52,734 nt of DNA from Alphaproteobacteria bacterium UBA6178 (GCA_002422205.1 DITS01000027.1:42841-95574), one strand, 5' to 3'. Positions 7,863-17,174 are shown, counted from the first letter of the stretch. Translations and numbers: made by a program. The notes: generated from the letters alone by a model not told the origin.

Positions 7863-9665
7863 ATGAAACCATCGACCCCATCGCTGCACACACCGGAAGC
7901 ATTGCCCAAGGGCCGCATCGGTAATCTGCGTCACCTCCTGCATTATCTCAAGCCCTATTGGTGGGGTGTCATCGGCGCATCCATATCCTTGTTATTTACC
8001 TCATCTGCCGTGCTTGGCATGGGCGCGGCGTTGCGCTATCTCGTCGATGAAGGCATCGGTAAAGGCAATCCCGAACTGCTCGATTCATCCTATTGGTTGC
8101 TGCTTGGCGTAGTGCTGGCCCTCGCCATCGCCACCTATTGCCGCTATTATTTAGTGTCATGGGTAGGTGAGCGCGTCGTCGCCGATATCCGCAACGACGT
8201 CTACCAAAAAGTCATCACCATGCACACCGCCTTTTTCGAAATCACCCGCACCGGCGAGTTGCTCTCCCGCATCACCACCGACACCACCTTGCTGCAAAAT
8301 GTCGTCGGCTCCTCCATTTCCATTTTCATGCGTAACAGCATTTTGTTTTTGGGCGGCACCGCCATGCTATTCATCACCAGCCCGCATCTGGCCAGCTACG
8401 TGCTCGTCATTCTGCCGCTGGTACTCATCCCCATTATTGTATTGGGTAAACGCGTGCGCATCCTCTCGCGCGCCACCCAAAACCGCGTCGCCGATATCAG
8501 CGTACAGGCCGAAGAAACCCTCTCCGCCATGCGCACCATCCAATCCATGTCGCTCGAGGCTTACGAAAGTGGCCGCTTCGCAGACCTCGTATTCAAAGCA
8601 CGCCAGACCGCCATCCGTCGCATCCGCGTGCGCGCATTGCTCACCGCCATCGTCATCACGCTGGTGTTTGGCGCTATCATCACCGTGCTGTGGATTGGCG
8701 GGCGCGACGTGGTGGCAGGCCGTATCACCCCCGGCGATTTATCTGCCTTTATCTTTTATGCCGTTGTCGTCGCCGGTGCACTCGGTGCCGTCAGCGAAGT
8801 CATCGGCGAGCTGCAACGCGCCGCCGGTGCCACCGAACGCTTAATGGATTTAATGGCCCTGCAGCCCGAAATCACCGCCCCCGCGCAGCCCGCCATATTA
8901 GATCAGCCCATTCATGGCCTTATTTGCTTCAACGATGTTTCATTCAACTATCCCTCGAGGCCTGATAGCCCCTCACTCATCCAATGCTCACTCACCATTG
9001 AGCCGGGCCGTACCGTGGCCATAGTCGGCCCCTCCGGCGCAGGCAAAACCACCCTGTTCCAACTGTTGCTACGCTTCTATGATCCACAGCAAGGGCATAT
9101 CACCCTCGATGGGCACGATCTGCGCACGCTCGACCCAAAGGACTTACGCAGCTCGCTAGGGCTGGTGCCGCAAGACCCGGTTATTTTCTCAGCCAATGTG
9201 TGGGACAATATCCGCTGCGGGGCGATGTCAGCAAGTGACGAGGAAGTGCTCGACGCAGCCCATGCCGCCAACGCACATGAATTTATCGAACGCCTGCCTT
9301 CCGGCTATAATAGCTATCTGGGCGAAAAGGGCGTGCGACTGTCTGGTGGTCAGCGTCAGCGCATTGCCATTGCCCGTGCCATGATCCGCAATCCGCGCAT
9401 TCTGTTACTCGATGAAGCCACCTCCGCACTCGATTCCGAAAATGAAAAACTGGTGCAACAGGCCCTCGAAGCCATCATGGAAAAACGTACCACACTCGTG
9501 ATCGCGCATCGCCTATCCACGGTTCAAAAAGCCGATAAAATCGTGGTGATGGATCAAGGCCGCATCGAGGCCATCGGCACCCATGCGCAGCTCATGCAGA
9601 GCAGCCCGCTCTATAAGCGCCTGGCCGAATTGCAATTACAACCTGCCCTGCAGCAGGTTAGTTAG
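7863..9665 (+). CDS. MsbA/LipA-type ABC exporter (fused membrane and ATPase domains)
   Basis: Half-transporter of 600 residues that would work as a homodimer in the inner membrane. The six-helix membrane domain spans about 30-325. The ATPase domain has Walker A GPSGAGKTT (389-397), Q-loop Q437, signature LSGGQ (493-497), Walker B ILLLDEA (513-519) and H-loop H549, all intact. The family exports lipids (lipid A in MsbA), drugs or peptides. The fusion order (membrane then ATPase) and length fit the lipid/multidrug exporters, but the substrate cannot be read from the sequence. Its last codons overlap by eight bases the convergent small OmpA-like gene. Confidence 0.9.
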   Translation: MKPSTPSLHTPEALPKGRIGNLRHLLHYLKPYWWGVIGASISLLFTSSAVLGMGAALRYLVDEGIGKGNPELLDSSYWLLLGVVLALAIATYCRYYLVSWVGERVVADIRNDVYQKVITMHTAFFEITRTGELLSRITTDTTLLQNVVGSSISIFMRNSILFLGGTAMLFITSPHLASYVLVILPLVLIPIIVLGKRVRILSRATQNRVADISVQAEETLSAMRTIQSMSLEAYESGRFADLVFKARQTAIRRIRVRALLTAIVITLVFGAIITVLWIGGRDVVAGRITPGDLSAFIFYAVVVAGALGAVSEVIGELQRAAGATERLMDLMALQPEITAPAQPAILDQPIHGLICFNDVSFNYPSRPDSPSLIQCSLTIEPGRTVAIVGPSGAGKTTLFQLLLRFYDPQQGHITLDGHDLRTLDPKDLRSSLGLVPQDPVIFSANVWDNIRCGAMSASDEEVLDAAHAANAHEFIERLPSGYNSYLGEKGVRLSGGQRQRIAIARAMIRNPRILLLDEATSALDSENEKLVQQALEAIMEKRTTLVIAHRLSTVQKADKIVVMDQGRIEAIGTHAQLMQSSPLYKRLAELQLQPALQQVS

Positions 9666-10005
9666 CGCTCAACAACACTTCATTTTTTTGCAGCTGATTG
9701 CCGTGATTCACTATTTTAATGTTAATCGCACGCACGCCGTAATGCACCAGTGCCGCCCGTACCATCATCGAACGCTTAGCCGATAGCTGCATCGCCGATG
9801 CCGCATCCGCCGCCGTCGCATGCGAGGTAATGATAACAATTTTATTGGTCGCAATCGCCGACATCGCGAACGCTTCGACCGTGGGTAGCTGCGCAGGGGC
9901 AATCCCAACCGCCTGCGCCTCATACCCAAGCACCACCGATGATTGAGCAAAAACAGGAGCCGCCACCATCAGGCATAGCGCAACAATCCACAAGCGTAGC
10001 TGCAT
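9658..10005 (-). CDS. Small secreted protein, stand-alone OmpA-like domain
   Basis: 115 residues from the ATG at 10005 (a GTG at 10017 lacks a ribosome-binding site). A clear signal peptide (LRLWIVALCLMVAAPVFAQ) is followed by about 95 residues that align with the C-terminal OmpA-like domain of the gene just upstream: IVIITSHATA matches its VRVLAYAGGS, then LSAKRSMMVRAALVHYGV matches LSRALAIRAYLIDNGV. The domain is short, and it lacks the usual TD-x-x-G peptidoglycan-contact residues, keeping the conserved arginine. It probably arose by duplication of the neighbour's domain and would act in the periplasm. It lies 25 bases downstream of that gene, so both are likely co-transcribed. Confidence 0.7.
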   Translation of the reverse strand: MQLRLWIVALCLMVAAPVFAQSSVVLGYEAQAVGIAPAQLPTVEAFAMSAIATNKIVIITSHATAADAASAMQLSAKRSMMVRAALVHYGVRAINIKIVNHGNQLQKNEVLLSAN

Positions 10006-10030
10006 AACAAAACCCACCCGTAAATATACA

Positions 10031-11923
10031 TTATTGAATGATCAAATCCGCACGTTCGGCATTGCCGCTCACTTTATTGCCCAGCGCCTGCACATTGATC
10101 TTGAGATTATTCACCCCATTATCGATCAGATAGGCACGAATCGCCAAGGCACGCGATAGCGACACGCGCCGCGCCACACTCGCCTGATCCGCCGAGCCAC
10201 CGGCATAAGCCAGCACCCGCACTGCTTTACCGCTACTAATCAGCTCTTTGGCAAATTGTGTCAGTTTCGCTTGCTCGCTCACCGGCACTTCCGTCTCGGT
10301 TTGTGCGAACCCAATGCTTAGCGCCACTGCACCCGAATCACTCGCGGTGCTAGTTGCAGGAGCAGGCTCCTCCGGTGGCAGCGCCGCAATTTCCTGTTCA
10401 GGCTTAGCTACAACTTCAGGCGCCAGCGTCATCATATCAGGCACTGGCGGGGCAGGCATATCGGGCATGCTCTCGGCTGCCGCAGGCATTTCATCCGGCA
10501 GGCTTGGCAATGCCGGTAAACTAGGCAGTTCAGGCGTCAAAGCCGCTAGATCCGGCATATCCGACGGCTCGGGCATGGTGGGCATCGGCTCTGACACCGG
10601 CGCAGGCGCATCAAGCGGCGGTAAATCCGGTATGGCGGCACTATCAGGCGGTGTCAACGCATCAAGCGAAGGCAAACCGGCAGATACATCTGGCACTTGC
10701 GCGGCAGACGCATCACCCGACACCAGCGCCGGATTCGGCAACGCACTGGCAGAAGGCACAGCCGTATCATCAAATGACGGTAAATCCGGCAAATCAGGCA
10801 TAGTTGGTGCGCTTGGTGCATCCGCTTCCGGTAATGGCGGGATGTCCATATCCGCTACCGGCGCAGGCTCTACCACTGCATCGAATGTCGGCATCTCGGG
10901 CATGGCAGCCGGTGCATCCATATCGGGTAAATCAGGCATGGTGGCTTCGGGCTGCGGCTCTGGCAATGCAATATCAGGCACGGCGGGCGGCTGCAACATC
11001 GTATCCACCGGCGCGTCCGCTTTCACTTCTTCCTTTGGCGCATCCGCTATGGGTGCTTCAGCAGGTGCCGCCGGTTCGGGCAACGGCTCAAGCACAGGGA
11101 AATCGTCAAAGGTCACATTTCCCAAATCTGGCTCGGGCAAATCAGCCGCAGGTGCAACAGGCTCAACCGCAGGCACCGAAGGCATCTCTGGCATAGGCGC
11201 TGGCTCCGGTAACGGCTGCGGCTTCGGCTGCTCAACTTTCGGCGCCTCAATCACGGGTGCCTCAATTTTGGGCTCCTCGATTTTAGGCGTTTCCACCTTT
11301 GGCTTTTCAATCGCAGCGGCAGGCCTCGTCTCTTCTTTCTTCGCCGCAACCACAGGCGGAGCTTTAGCCACTTTAGGCTTGCTCACTACAGCAGGCTGCG
11401 CTGGTTTAGCGAGTGGCTTAGGCGCAGGCTGCGCGCTCTCGGCGGTCACCCCATCGCCCCATGCGTGCGGCTGATACGTGGCATAAGCCTGTGATTCGGG
11501 CGGTGCGGGTGGAGGTGGCAAGCGCAAACCGTGTTGCGGTGCAGGGGCCACAGCCTGACGCGGAGCCGGTGCATATTGAGGAGCAGGAGCCGCAGCAGGT
11601 GGCGCATAAACCGGCGCAGGCGCATAGGCAGGCGCAGGCTGAGGCGCTGGCTGATAAGCAGGAGCAGGCTGCGGTGCCGGCTGATAAGCAGGTGCCGGAG
11701 CATAACTCGGTGCCGCCATAGGTGCCGCCGCAAAGGCCGTGGCCGATTGGCGCAAATACTGAATCACTTCCAGATTAACTTCGACACTTGGTTTGTCGGG
11801 CAATAGCTGGCGGCGTGCCTCGGCGGGGCTGGCAGCCATCAGCGCCAGCGCACTCACGCTGCATAATAAAAAACCATGTCCGGTGCCAAACGTAAAAAAT
11901 CGGCGATAAGGCGTTAGTTTCAT
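10031..11923 (-). CDS. OmpA-family protein with very long Pro/Ala-rich linker
   Basis: 630 residues from the ATG at 11923 (MKLTPYRRFF), which begins a signal peptide ending near ASPAEA; the longer open frame upstream adds residues with no such function. The mature N-terminus is followed by a low-complexity linker of over 400 residues: AYQPAPQPAP tandem repeats first, then Lys/Ala/Pro and Asp/Pro/Met-rich stretches (PDMPAPP, LPDLPSFDD). The last 100 residues are an OmpA-like domain (LSIGFAQTETEVP to the end). The TD contact pair is replaced by AG; LSRALA keeps the arginine. Such proteins usually bridge outer membrane or periplasm to the cell wall, but the altered binding residues make peptidoglycan binding uncertain. 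Confidence 0.8.
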   Translation of the reverse strand: MKLTPYRRFFTFGTGHGFLLCSVSALALMAASPAEARRQLLPDKPSVEVNLEVIQYLRQSATAFAAAPMAAPSYAPAPAYQPAPQPAPAYQPAPQPAPAYAPAPVYAPPAAAPAPQYAPAPRQAVAPAPQHGLRLPPPPAPPESQAYATYQPHAWGDGVTAESAQPAPKPLAKPAQPAVVSKPKVAKAPPVVAAKKEETRPAAAIEKPKVETPKIEEPKIEAPVIEAPKVEQPKPQPLPEPAPMPEMPSVPAVEPVAPAADLPEPDLGNVTFDDFPVLEPLPEPAAPAEAPIADAPKEEVKADAPVDTMLQPPAVPDIALPEPQPEATMPDLPDMDAPAAMPEMPTFDAVVEPAPVADMDIPPLPEADAPSAPTMPDLPDLPSFDDTAVPSASALPNPALVSGDASAAQVPDVSAGLPSLDALTPPDSAAIPDLPPLDAPAPVSEPMPTMPEPSDMPDLAALTPELPSLPALPSLPDEMPAAAESMPDMPAPPVPDMMTLAPEVVAKPEQEIAALPPEEPAPATSTASDSGAVALSIGFAQTETEVPVSEQAKLTQFAKELISSGKAVRVLAYAGGSADQASVARRVSLSRALAIRAYLIDNGVNNLKINVQALGNKVSGNAERADLIIQ

Positions 11924-12068
11924 ACGCGAAGCAACCCGTGTAACAGAAATTTTAATTGGGCATAATGAAGCGGAAAACCCAGACTTACGCAAGCAGATTA
12001 TCATGCCTTACCCCAGCAGCCGTATGATTTTCGTCGCTTGTGGCACAATATGCATCATCACGCAGCGC

Positions 12069-12875
12069 TTAAGCCGCCTGGGCGACTACCAGCTGCTGCA
12101 ATACCGAATGAATCTTGCCGTTACTGGCGATAATGCTGCCCGAATGGAGCATCTGATCGCCACCATTAATCTCGCTAACCATGCCGCCCGCTTCGCGCAC
12201 CATCAGCATGCCTGCAGCAATATCCCATGGTTTGAGCGAATGATACCAGATCGCGTCATAGCGCCCCGCCGCCACATACGCCAGATCAAGCGCCGCCGCA
12301 CCTGAGCAACGCACCGTCGCGCCCGAAGCCGTCACCTGATAAAAAGTCTGTTGCACGAGTTCAAAATTCTCGCGTGAGCGGCGCGGTGCCGTGGTCGACA
12401 TCAGCAAATCCTCGGTACGTGACGACACACGCAGGCGGTGCCCGTTCAGCTCCACGCCCTGCCCTTTCTCCGCCGCAAATAACTCATCATGAATCGGGTC
12501 ATAAATCACCCCCGCAATCACATCCATGGTGCCATCTTCCAGCTTTTTAGCTGCCGCCAGCGAAATACAAAAATACGGAATCGCATGGATAAAATTCGTG
12601 GTCCCGTCAATCGGGTCGATAATCCACACATGGTCTTCCCGCTCCACCGCCGCAATGGTGCCGGACTCCTCGGTGATAAAGCCAAAAGTTTTGCGCGCAT
12701 GCGCCAGTTCTTCCATCAGAATTTTCTCGGTGCGCAAATCGGCACTGGTGACAAAATTAGCGGTACCCTTTTTAGAAATCTGCAGCTTGTCCACTTCGCT
12801 GAAATCACGCACCAGCCCCTTCGAGGCCTTCACCACCGCGCGCGTCATCACATTGATTAGTGCTGAATTAAGCAT
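12069..12875 (-). CDS. suhB: Inositol monophosphatase family protein (SuhB-like)
   Basis: 268-residue magnesium-dependent phosphatase of the IMPase family. The metal-binding motifs are all present: EES (about 68-70), WIIDPIDGTTNFIHAIP (82-98) and WDIAAG in the C-terminal half. Substrates in this family include inositol-1-phosphate; SuhB in E. coli also has a role in ribosomal RNA antitermination. Which applies here cannot be told. The start at 12875 has an AGGAA ribosome-binding site. It follows efp by eight bases, so the two are one transcript. Confidence 0.9.
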   Translation of the reverse strand: MLNSALINVMTRAVVKASKGLVRDFSEVDKLQISKKGTANFVTSADLRTEKILMEELAHARKTFGFITEESGTIAAVEREDHVWIIDPIDGTTNFIHAIPYFCISLAAAKKLEDGTMDVIAGVIYDPIHDELFAAEKGQGVELNGHRLRVSSRTEDLLMSTTAPRRSRENFELVQQTFYQVTASGATVRCSGAAALDLAYVAAGRYDAIWYHSLKPWDIAAGMLMVREAGGMVSEINGGDQMLHSGSIIASNGKIHSVLQQLVVAQAA

Positions 12876-12883
12876 TCCTGTTC

Positions 12884-13456
12884 CTAACTGGCTTTCGCGC
12901 GTTCGACATATTCAATATCATTGGTATTCACCACCACACGCTCGCCTGCTTCAATAAAAGGTGGCACCATCACGCGCACACCATTTTCCAAAATAGCAGG
13001 CTTATAGGATGATGCAGCCGTTTGCCCTTTTACCACCGGTTCAGTCTCCGTAATTTGCAGCACCACTTGCTCCGGCAGCGACACGCCGAGCGGTTTTTCT
13101 TCGTAACTTTCAATCTGTACAATCATCGAATCCTGCAAAAACTTGCTGCGGTCATCATCCAGCAAATCTTTCGACACCTGAATCTGCTCATAATTCTGGA
13201 TATCCATAAAAACCAGACTATCGCCTTCTTCATATAAAAACTGATAATCTTTCTGATCCAGCCGCACGCGCTCGATTTTCTCGTCCGAGCGAAAGCGCTC
13301 ATTCAGCTTGGTGCCATCGGTAATGCATTTCATCTCGACCTGATTAAAGGCACCGCCTTTGCCAGGCTTCACATGCTGGGTCTTGGTGACCACCCATAAC
13401 TTGCCTTTATGCTCTAAAATATTACCGGGCTTCACTTGTACGCCGTCGATTTTCAT
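12884..13456 (-). CDS. efp: Translation elongation factor P
   Basis: EF-P enters the ribosome between P and E sites and relieves stalling at polyproline. The 190 residues give the three beta-barrel domains of normal size. The tip loop is HVKPGKGGAF, so the modifiable lysine (K34 in E. coli) is K33 here, compatible with beta-lysylation by EpmA/EpmB; those enzymes are not in the window. The need for EF-P fits the many proline-rich proteins nearby (RpoD tail, OmpA linker). First gene of an efp-suhB pair. Confidence 0.96.
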   Translation of the reverse strand: MKIDGVQVKPGNILEHKGKLWVVTKTQHVKPGKGGAFNQVEMKCITDGTKLNERFRSDEKIERVRLDQKDYQFLYEEGDSLVFMDIQNYEQIQVSKDLLDDDRSKFLQDSMIVQIESYEEKPLGVSLPEQVVLQITETEPVVKGQTAASSYKPAILENGVRVMVPPFIEAGERVVVNTNDIEYVERAKAS

Positions 13457-13572
13457 GGGCCAACTCCTTCGCGATTGTGGGGCGCAACCTAGTGATACTC
13501 AGGGTAAAATGCAAGCGCAGACTCTGCGCCTTTCGATAAAATTACAAAAGAATCAAGTAGCGCTAAAATGGC

Positions 13573-14274
13573 TTAAGCCGCCTCGGCAGGCTTGCGCTCC
13601 TTCAAAGCACGGCGAATCGCCTCGTTAAACGCTTCTACCGCCGCCTTCGGCCCCGCTTCGTGACCCCAAATAGCAGTGATCGCGGCAATAAAATCCGCAC
13701 CTGCCGTCACCATCGGCGCGCAATTATCCGGCGTCATGCCACCTATCGCCACGCAAGGCACCACCGTATAGGTATACCACCATTCGAGCATATCCACCTT
13801 CGGCACGCCATATTGCGCTAGCTTTTCGGGCGATTTTGACTGGGTGGGATAAAATGCGCCAAACGCCACATAATCCGCTCCCTGCTCGCCCGCCTCCATC
13901 GCCAGATGCGACGAATCATGGCACGACACACCAATCACCGCTTCCGGCCCCATCATTGCCCGAGCGTTGGCAACCGATACCGCACGCAAATCACCCTGCC
14001 CCAAATGCACGCCATCCGCGCCCACCTCGGCGGCAATATCGGCACGGTCATTCAATATAAAAGCAACCCCAACCTCGCGGCAAATCGGTATCAGCGCCCG
14101 CGCCGCTGCATAAATCTCGGCATCCGCCGTCTCTTTCAGCCGCAATTGAAACGCACCCACATCACCGCCTGCAAATGCCGCGCGCAATTGTTGCGCAAAC
14201 GCATCCAACTCAATACTCGGGGGCGAAATCAAATATAAGCGGCAGGGATAGCCAAGGTCCGTATCAGTTTGCAT
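13573..14274 (-). CDS. thiE: Thiamine-phosphate synthase
   Basis: Joins HMP pyrophosphate and HET phosphate to make thiamine phosphate. The 233-residue TIM barrel shows the family motifs QLRLKE (43-48), ILNDRADIAAEVGADGVHLGQ (split across 73-94), GVSCHD (114-119), FGAFYPTQSK (134-143, pyrophosphate and thiazole contacts) and AIGGM near 177. Slightly longer than E. coli ThiE because of an insertion around the WWYTYTVVP segment. Transcribed toward efp, with 116 bases between; no other thiamine genes are in the window. Confidence 0.92.
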   Translation of the reverse strand: MQTDTDLGYPCRLYLISPPSIELDAFAQQLRAAFAGGDVGAFQLRLKETADAEIYAAARALIPICREVGVAFILNDRADIAAEVGADGVHLGQGDLRAVSVANARAMMGPEAVIGVSCHDSSHLAMEAGEQGADYVAFGAFYPTQSKSPEKLAQYGVPKVDMLEWWYTYTVVPCVAIGGMTPDNCAPMVTAGADFIAAITAIWGHEAGPKAAVEAFNEAIRRALKERKPAEAA

Positions 14275-14343
14275 GGACGCAATATAAAGAGTCTATCATC
14301 CAAACACAAGCATAGCCTTCACAGGAAAACCAAGCCTCTGGCC

Positions 14344-14844
14344 CTAATATCCCGCAGGGGGCGAAGCCTGGCTGTGATTACCAATCGCTTGGCATTTTGT
14401 AGCCTGAGCAGTGAGAAACTGATGCTGTAAGCGGTAGATGCATACCGCCTGCTTATCATTTATCATTCGCATCGGATCACTCTTAATCATGGCAGAAATC
14501 AAACAAAACATCTGCTCGATAGTAATCTCAATTTGTGGATTGAACATAACCGGCAAATCATTATCAAGCCACTGTAAAAACAACGTCGCAGGTTGAAGGT
14601 TATGCACGTAATATTGCTGAGTATTATTGGCAAAAAACCGCAAAAGCGCCGCCAAATATGATATAGGATACGCGCCAACATCGGGATGCGATACGATCAG
14701 ATGACGGGATTGCATATTATTGGAAATTTTAATTAATTCCTGCGTCTGCAACTCAACATCTTTTTCCAATAAATCAATCGCTTCCCCATTGACATGTGTA
14801 ATGTCTGCCAATATCGATAGATGTCGAACACCTGAAGAATGCAT
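14344..14844 (-). CDS. Hypothetical protein, possible STAS-like fold
   Basis: 166 residues, no recognised family. The first 110 residues alternate hydrophobic strands and helices: SILADITHVNGEA near the start, RHLIVSHPDVGAYPISYLAALLRFF in the middle, and QWL before residue 95. This order (strand ending in an acidic D, helix, strand, long helix, strand, W-L) recalls STAS-like small-domain proteins, but I cannot confirm it without a profile search. No signal peptide or membrane segment. It reads in the same direction as thiE with about 70 bases between. AT-richer than its neighbours. Confidence 0.6.
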   Translation of the reverse strand: MHSSGVRHLSILADITHVNGEAIDLLEKDVELQTQELIKISNNMQSRHLIVSHPDVGAYPISYLAALLRFFANNTQQYYVHNLQPATLFLQWLDNDLPVMFNPQIEITIEQMFCLISAMIKSDPMRMINDKQAVCIYRLQHQFLTAQATKCQAIGNHSQASPPAGY

Positions 14845-14942
14845 CTGCTCCCCTACTCAGTCTTTTATATTATCCAATAGCGTCAATAGCGTCTTCTTAG
14901 GTAATCCCTGTATCAGCATAGCCCCGGAACGTTAATAAAAGG

Positions 14943-15662
14943 TTAACCAAACGTGTTGGGTAGCAATCCCCGCTCATGCAAATGCGAAATTAACTGTTCA
15001 GCAGGCACGCGCAACAGCACGCCACGAATCGTTACACATCGCGCATCCAGTTGCTGAAAAACCCCCACCTGCTGCTGACTCATCACCTGTTGCGAGCAAG
15101 GGTATAACACTAGATCAATACGGGTATATAGCAGCAATGGCTGATACAGATGATAATGCGCAATACGCTCATATCCCACACTCCCTATACCACGCACATA
15201 GACAGATTTCTCTCCCAACGCCACATATACACCGCGCTCAAAATCCCCCCTGCGCCACGCCGCATACAATATAACCGGCATCACCAAGACCAACACACCA
15301 TACAAAGCAATGACAGGCGCATGCTGTATAAGCGCCCAAGGCTGCAAGTCAGGAGCAGCAGCAATCACATCCATTGTTACCCACAACCCCAGCGCCAATA
15401 GCCCCGCACTCAAAAAAGCCAGCAACCGCATCCGCACATGATGCGCCACAAACAGCGTATCGGTGCCGTAAAAATAAGGAATCTCTGCACATATTGGCTG
15501 CACAGACGTCACCTTGGCGCTGCCCGCAGGCTTCCAAAAATAAGTCCGCGCCAGATAACGCATCTGCTTATGAATATTGTCGTAAAACGACCACAATAAA
15601 TAGATTAGGCCAGCGCCCGAAAAGCCAAGCACACCGATCATCATCAGTGTGTCGCTTTCCAT
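14943..15662 (-). CDS. Hypothetical inner-membrane protein
   Basis: 239 residues; not recognised. One membrane segment at the N-terminus (about 6-26), then a soluble stretch, then two close hydrophobic segments (about 80-100 and 115-135), followed by a soluble C-terminal domain of about 100 residues. The C-terminal part (YVALGEKSVYVRGIGSVGYERIAHYHLY) looks like a small beta domain such as a PH-like fold, which would be typical of bacterial membrane proteins with such topology, but that is only an impression. It begins two bases after the fba stop region, on the same strand, so the two may be co-transcribed. Confidence 0.7.
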   Translation of the reverse strand: MESDTLMMIGVLGFSGAGLIYLLWSFYDNIHKQMRYLARTYFWKPAGSAKVTSVQPICAEIPYFYGTDTLFVAHHVRMRLLAFLSAGLLALGLWVTMDVIAAAPDLQPWALIQHAPVIALYGVLVLVMPVILYAAWRRGDFERGVYVALGEKSVYVRGIGSVGYERIAHYHLYQPLLLYTRIDLVLYPCSQQVMSQQQVGVFQQLDARCVTIRGVLLRVPAEQLISHLHERGLLPNTFG

Positions 15663-15664
15663 CG

Positions 15665-16594
15665 CTATTTGGTGTTTTTATAAATGCTGATCACCTCATC
15701 CAGCAGCTTGAGCGATTCTTCGCGCGAGCGTTGGAACGCGTTGCGGCCAATGATCGAACCATCGCCGCCGCCTTGTGCAATGCCTTTGATTTCCGCAAGC
15801 ACATCACCGTCCGATTTCGCCGCCCCGCCCGAGAAAATCACAATTCGACGACCATTAAAGGTGGATTGTTTGATATGCGCAATACGCTCGGCCAGCGTCC
15901 CTGCCGGAATGTTTTGCTCCTCATAAACTTTCTTCGCGTCTTTTTGCTCCAAAAAGTCGGTTGGCGGTTTCACCTTAATAATATGCGCTCCCAAAAGTGC
16001 TGCCATATGCGCGGCATAGGCGCACACATCATAAGCGGTTTCGCCATCTTTGGTTAAATCACCACCGCGCGGATACGACCACATCACCACCGCCAGCCCG
16101 TTGGCCTTGGCTTCTTCTGACATTTCGCGGATTTGCCCCATCATATCAAAGGCTTTTTCCGAACCGGGGTAAATCGTAAACCCGATCGCGGCACAGCCAA
16201 GGCGCAACGCGTCACGCACCGATCCGGTCAGCGCCTGATTGGGGCCATCCTTATGCGTCGCCAGCGAATTGGCGCTATTGACCTTCAAAATCGTCGGAAT
16301 CGCACCAGCAAAACTATCTGCTCCGGCCTCAATCATACCCAGCGGCGCGGCATAGGCGTTGAGTCCCGCATCCACCGCCAGCTGAAAATGATAATGCGGG
16401 TCATAAGCGGGCGGGTTTTTGGCAAAGGATCGCGCAGGCCCATGCTCAAAGCCCTGATCCACCGGTAAAATCACCATTTTACCCGTACCAGCCAGCTTAC
16501 CATGCATCAGCATCCGCGCAATATTGGCCTTGCTCCCCGGATTGTCCGACTCATACCAGCTGAGGATTTTTTTGACTTTGGTGGTTACTTTCAT
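15665..16594 (-). CDS. Class I fructose-bisphosphate aldolase (DhnA/FbaB family)
   Basis: Catalyses the reversible cleavage of fructose-1,6-bisphosphate through a Schiff base, with no metal. The 309-residue frame from the ATG at 16594 (MKVTTKVKK, AGAGG ribosome-binding site) lacks the unlikely 24-residue leader of the longest frame. Key segments: LPVDQGFEHGP (phosphate/active-site loop), the Schiff-base lysine in HIIKVKPPT, and IFSGGAAKS plus GDGSIIGRNAFQR for the phosphates. This is the archaeal-type class I enzyme, not the class II Fba of E. coli. It lies near pgk, gap and tkt on the same strand, but a plus-strand gene separates it from pgk. Confidence 0.93.
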   Translation of the reverse strand: MKVTTKVKKILSWYESDNPGSKANIARMLMHGKLAGTGKMVILPVDQGFEHGPARSFAKNPPAYDPHYHFQLAVDAGLNAYAAPLGMIEAGADSFAGAIPTILKVNSANSLATHKDGPNQALTGSVRDALRLGCAAIGFTIYPGSEKAFDMMGQIREMSEEAKANGLAVVMWSYPRGGDLTKDGETAYDVCAYAAHMAALLGAHIIKVKPPTDFLEQKDAKKVYEEQNIPAGTLAERIAHIKQSTFNGRRIVIFSGGAAKSDGDVLAEIKGIAQGGGDGSIIGRNAFQRSREESLKLLDEVISIYKNTK

Positions 16595-16749
16595 GGTGTA
16601 AGCCTCTGAGGTGGTTAACAGGATTGGCCTTTGTGTAGCCCACCTCGCCACGAAATGCAACGCCATAGCAATGGCAAAATTGTCATAAAATTGTCACCCA
16701 TGCCTTAGGCAAAATTTTCTATAACTAAACAGGCCAAAGGAGCGTATCC

Positions 16750-17043
16750 ATGCCAAATACAGCCTGCAATAGCGATGAGTTTCCCGAAAAGCTCAGACAA
16801 CAGATAAACGAAGCACTCGACGATATCCTGCTTCATAACGCCCAACGCATGGGAATGAGCGCATTCACAGACGAAACACTCATAAGCAACATGGCAGAAC
16901 AAGCCCATCAAAACCCAATGATCACACTAAACACGTTAGCACAGCTACATCGCAATCTGGAGAGCGCTGACCCACAGCTAGTCGCACCCCACCCCGCCTG
17001 CTTATTGGATGCTCTAAATAAAAAACGCGGCCAATCTATTTAG
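16750..17043 (+). CDS. Small hypothetical protein
   Basis: 97 residues, not recognised. It is mainly helical (EFPEKLRQQINEALDDILL, then a second helix pair), soluble and uncharged overall. A strong ribosome-binding site (AAAGGAG, nine bases before the ATG) makes it likely to be a real gene despite its size. It runs alone on the plus strand between the minus-strand fba and pgk genes and ends before a large inverted repeat that could act as its terminator. Confidence 0.65.
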   Translation: MPNTACNSDEFPEKLRQQINEALDDILLHNAQRMGMSAFTDETLISNMAEQAHQNPMITLNTLAQLHRNLESADPQLVAPHPACLLDALNKKRGQSI

Positions 17044-17073
17044 TCGCAACCGCAACTTCCCATTTCCCACAAG

Positions 17074-17150
17074 CTTTCGTCATGCCTGCGAAAGCAGGAA
17101 TCCAGCCTTGGTTACCCATCTGGATACCCGCTTTCGCGGGTATGACGAAG
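17074..17150. repeat. Intergenic inverted repeat (GTCAT-stem-ATCCAG type)
   Basis: Two copies of a 31-32-base element face each other: 17074-17105 (CTTTCGTCATGCCTGCGAAA...ATCCAG) and 17120-17150 on the opposite strand, 14 bases apart. Each contains its own small palindrome around GCGAAAGC. The whole can fold into a long cruciform or RNA hairpin between two convergent genes. Related elements lie at 24229-24255 and 51643-51667. Confidence 0.85.
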
Positions 17151-17174
17151 GTAAATGAATACAAGTCTCTATAC

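Noticed and set aside
10248..11474. A 408-codon open frame on the plus strand
   Set aside because: It lies antisense to the Pro/Ala linker of the OmpA-like gene, whose skewed codons keep the other frames open. Its product is a Gly/Ser/Ala low-complexity string with no start signals.
12003..12305. A 100-codon plus-strand frame after the OmpA-like gene
   Set aside because: It is mostly antisense to suhB and has no independent start signals.
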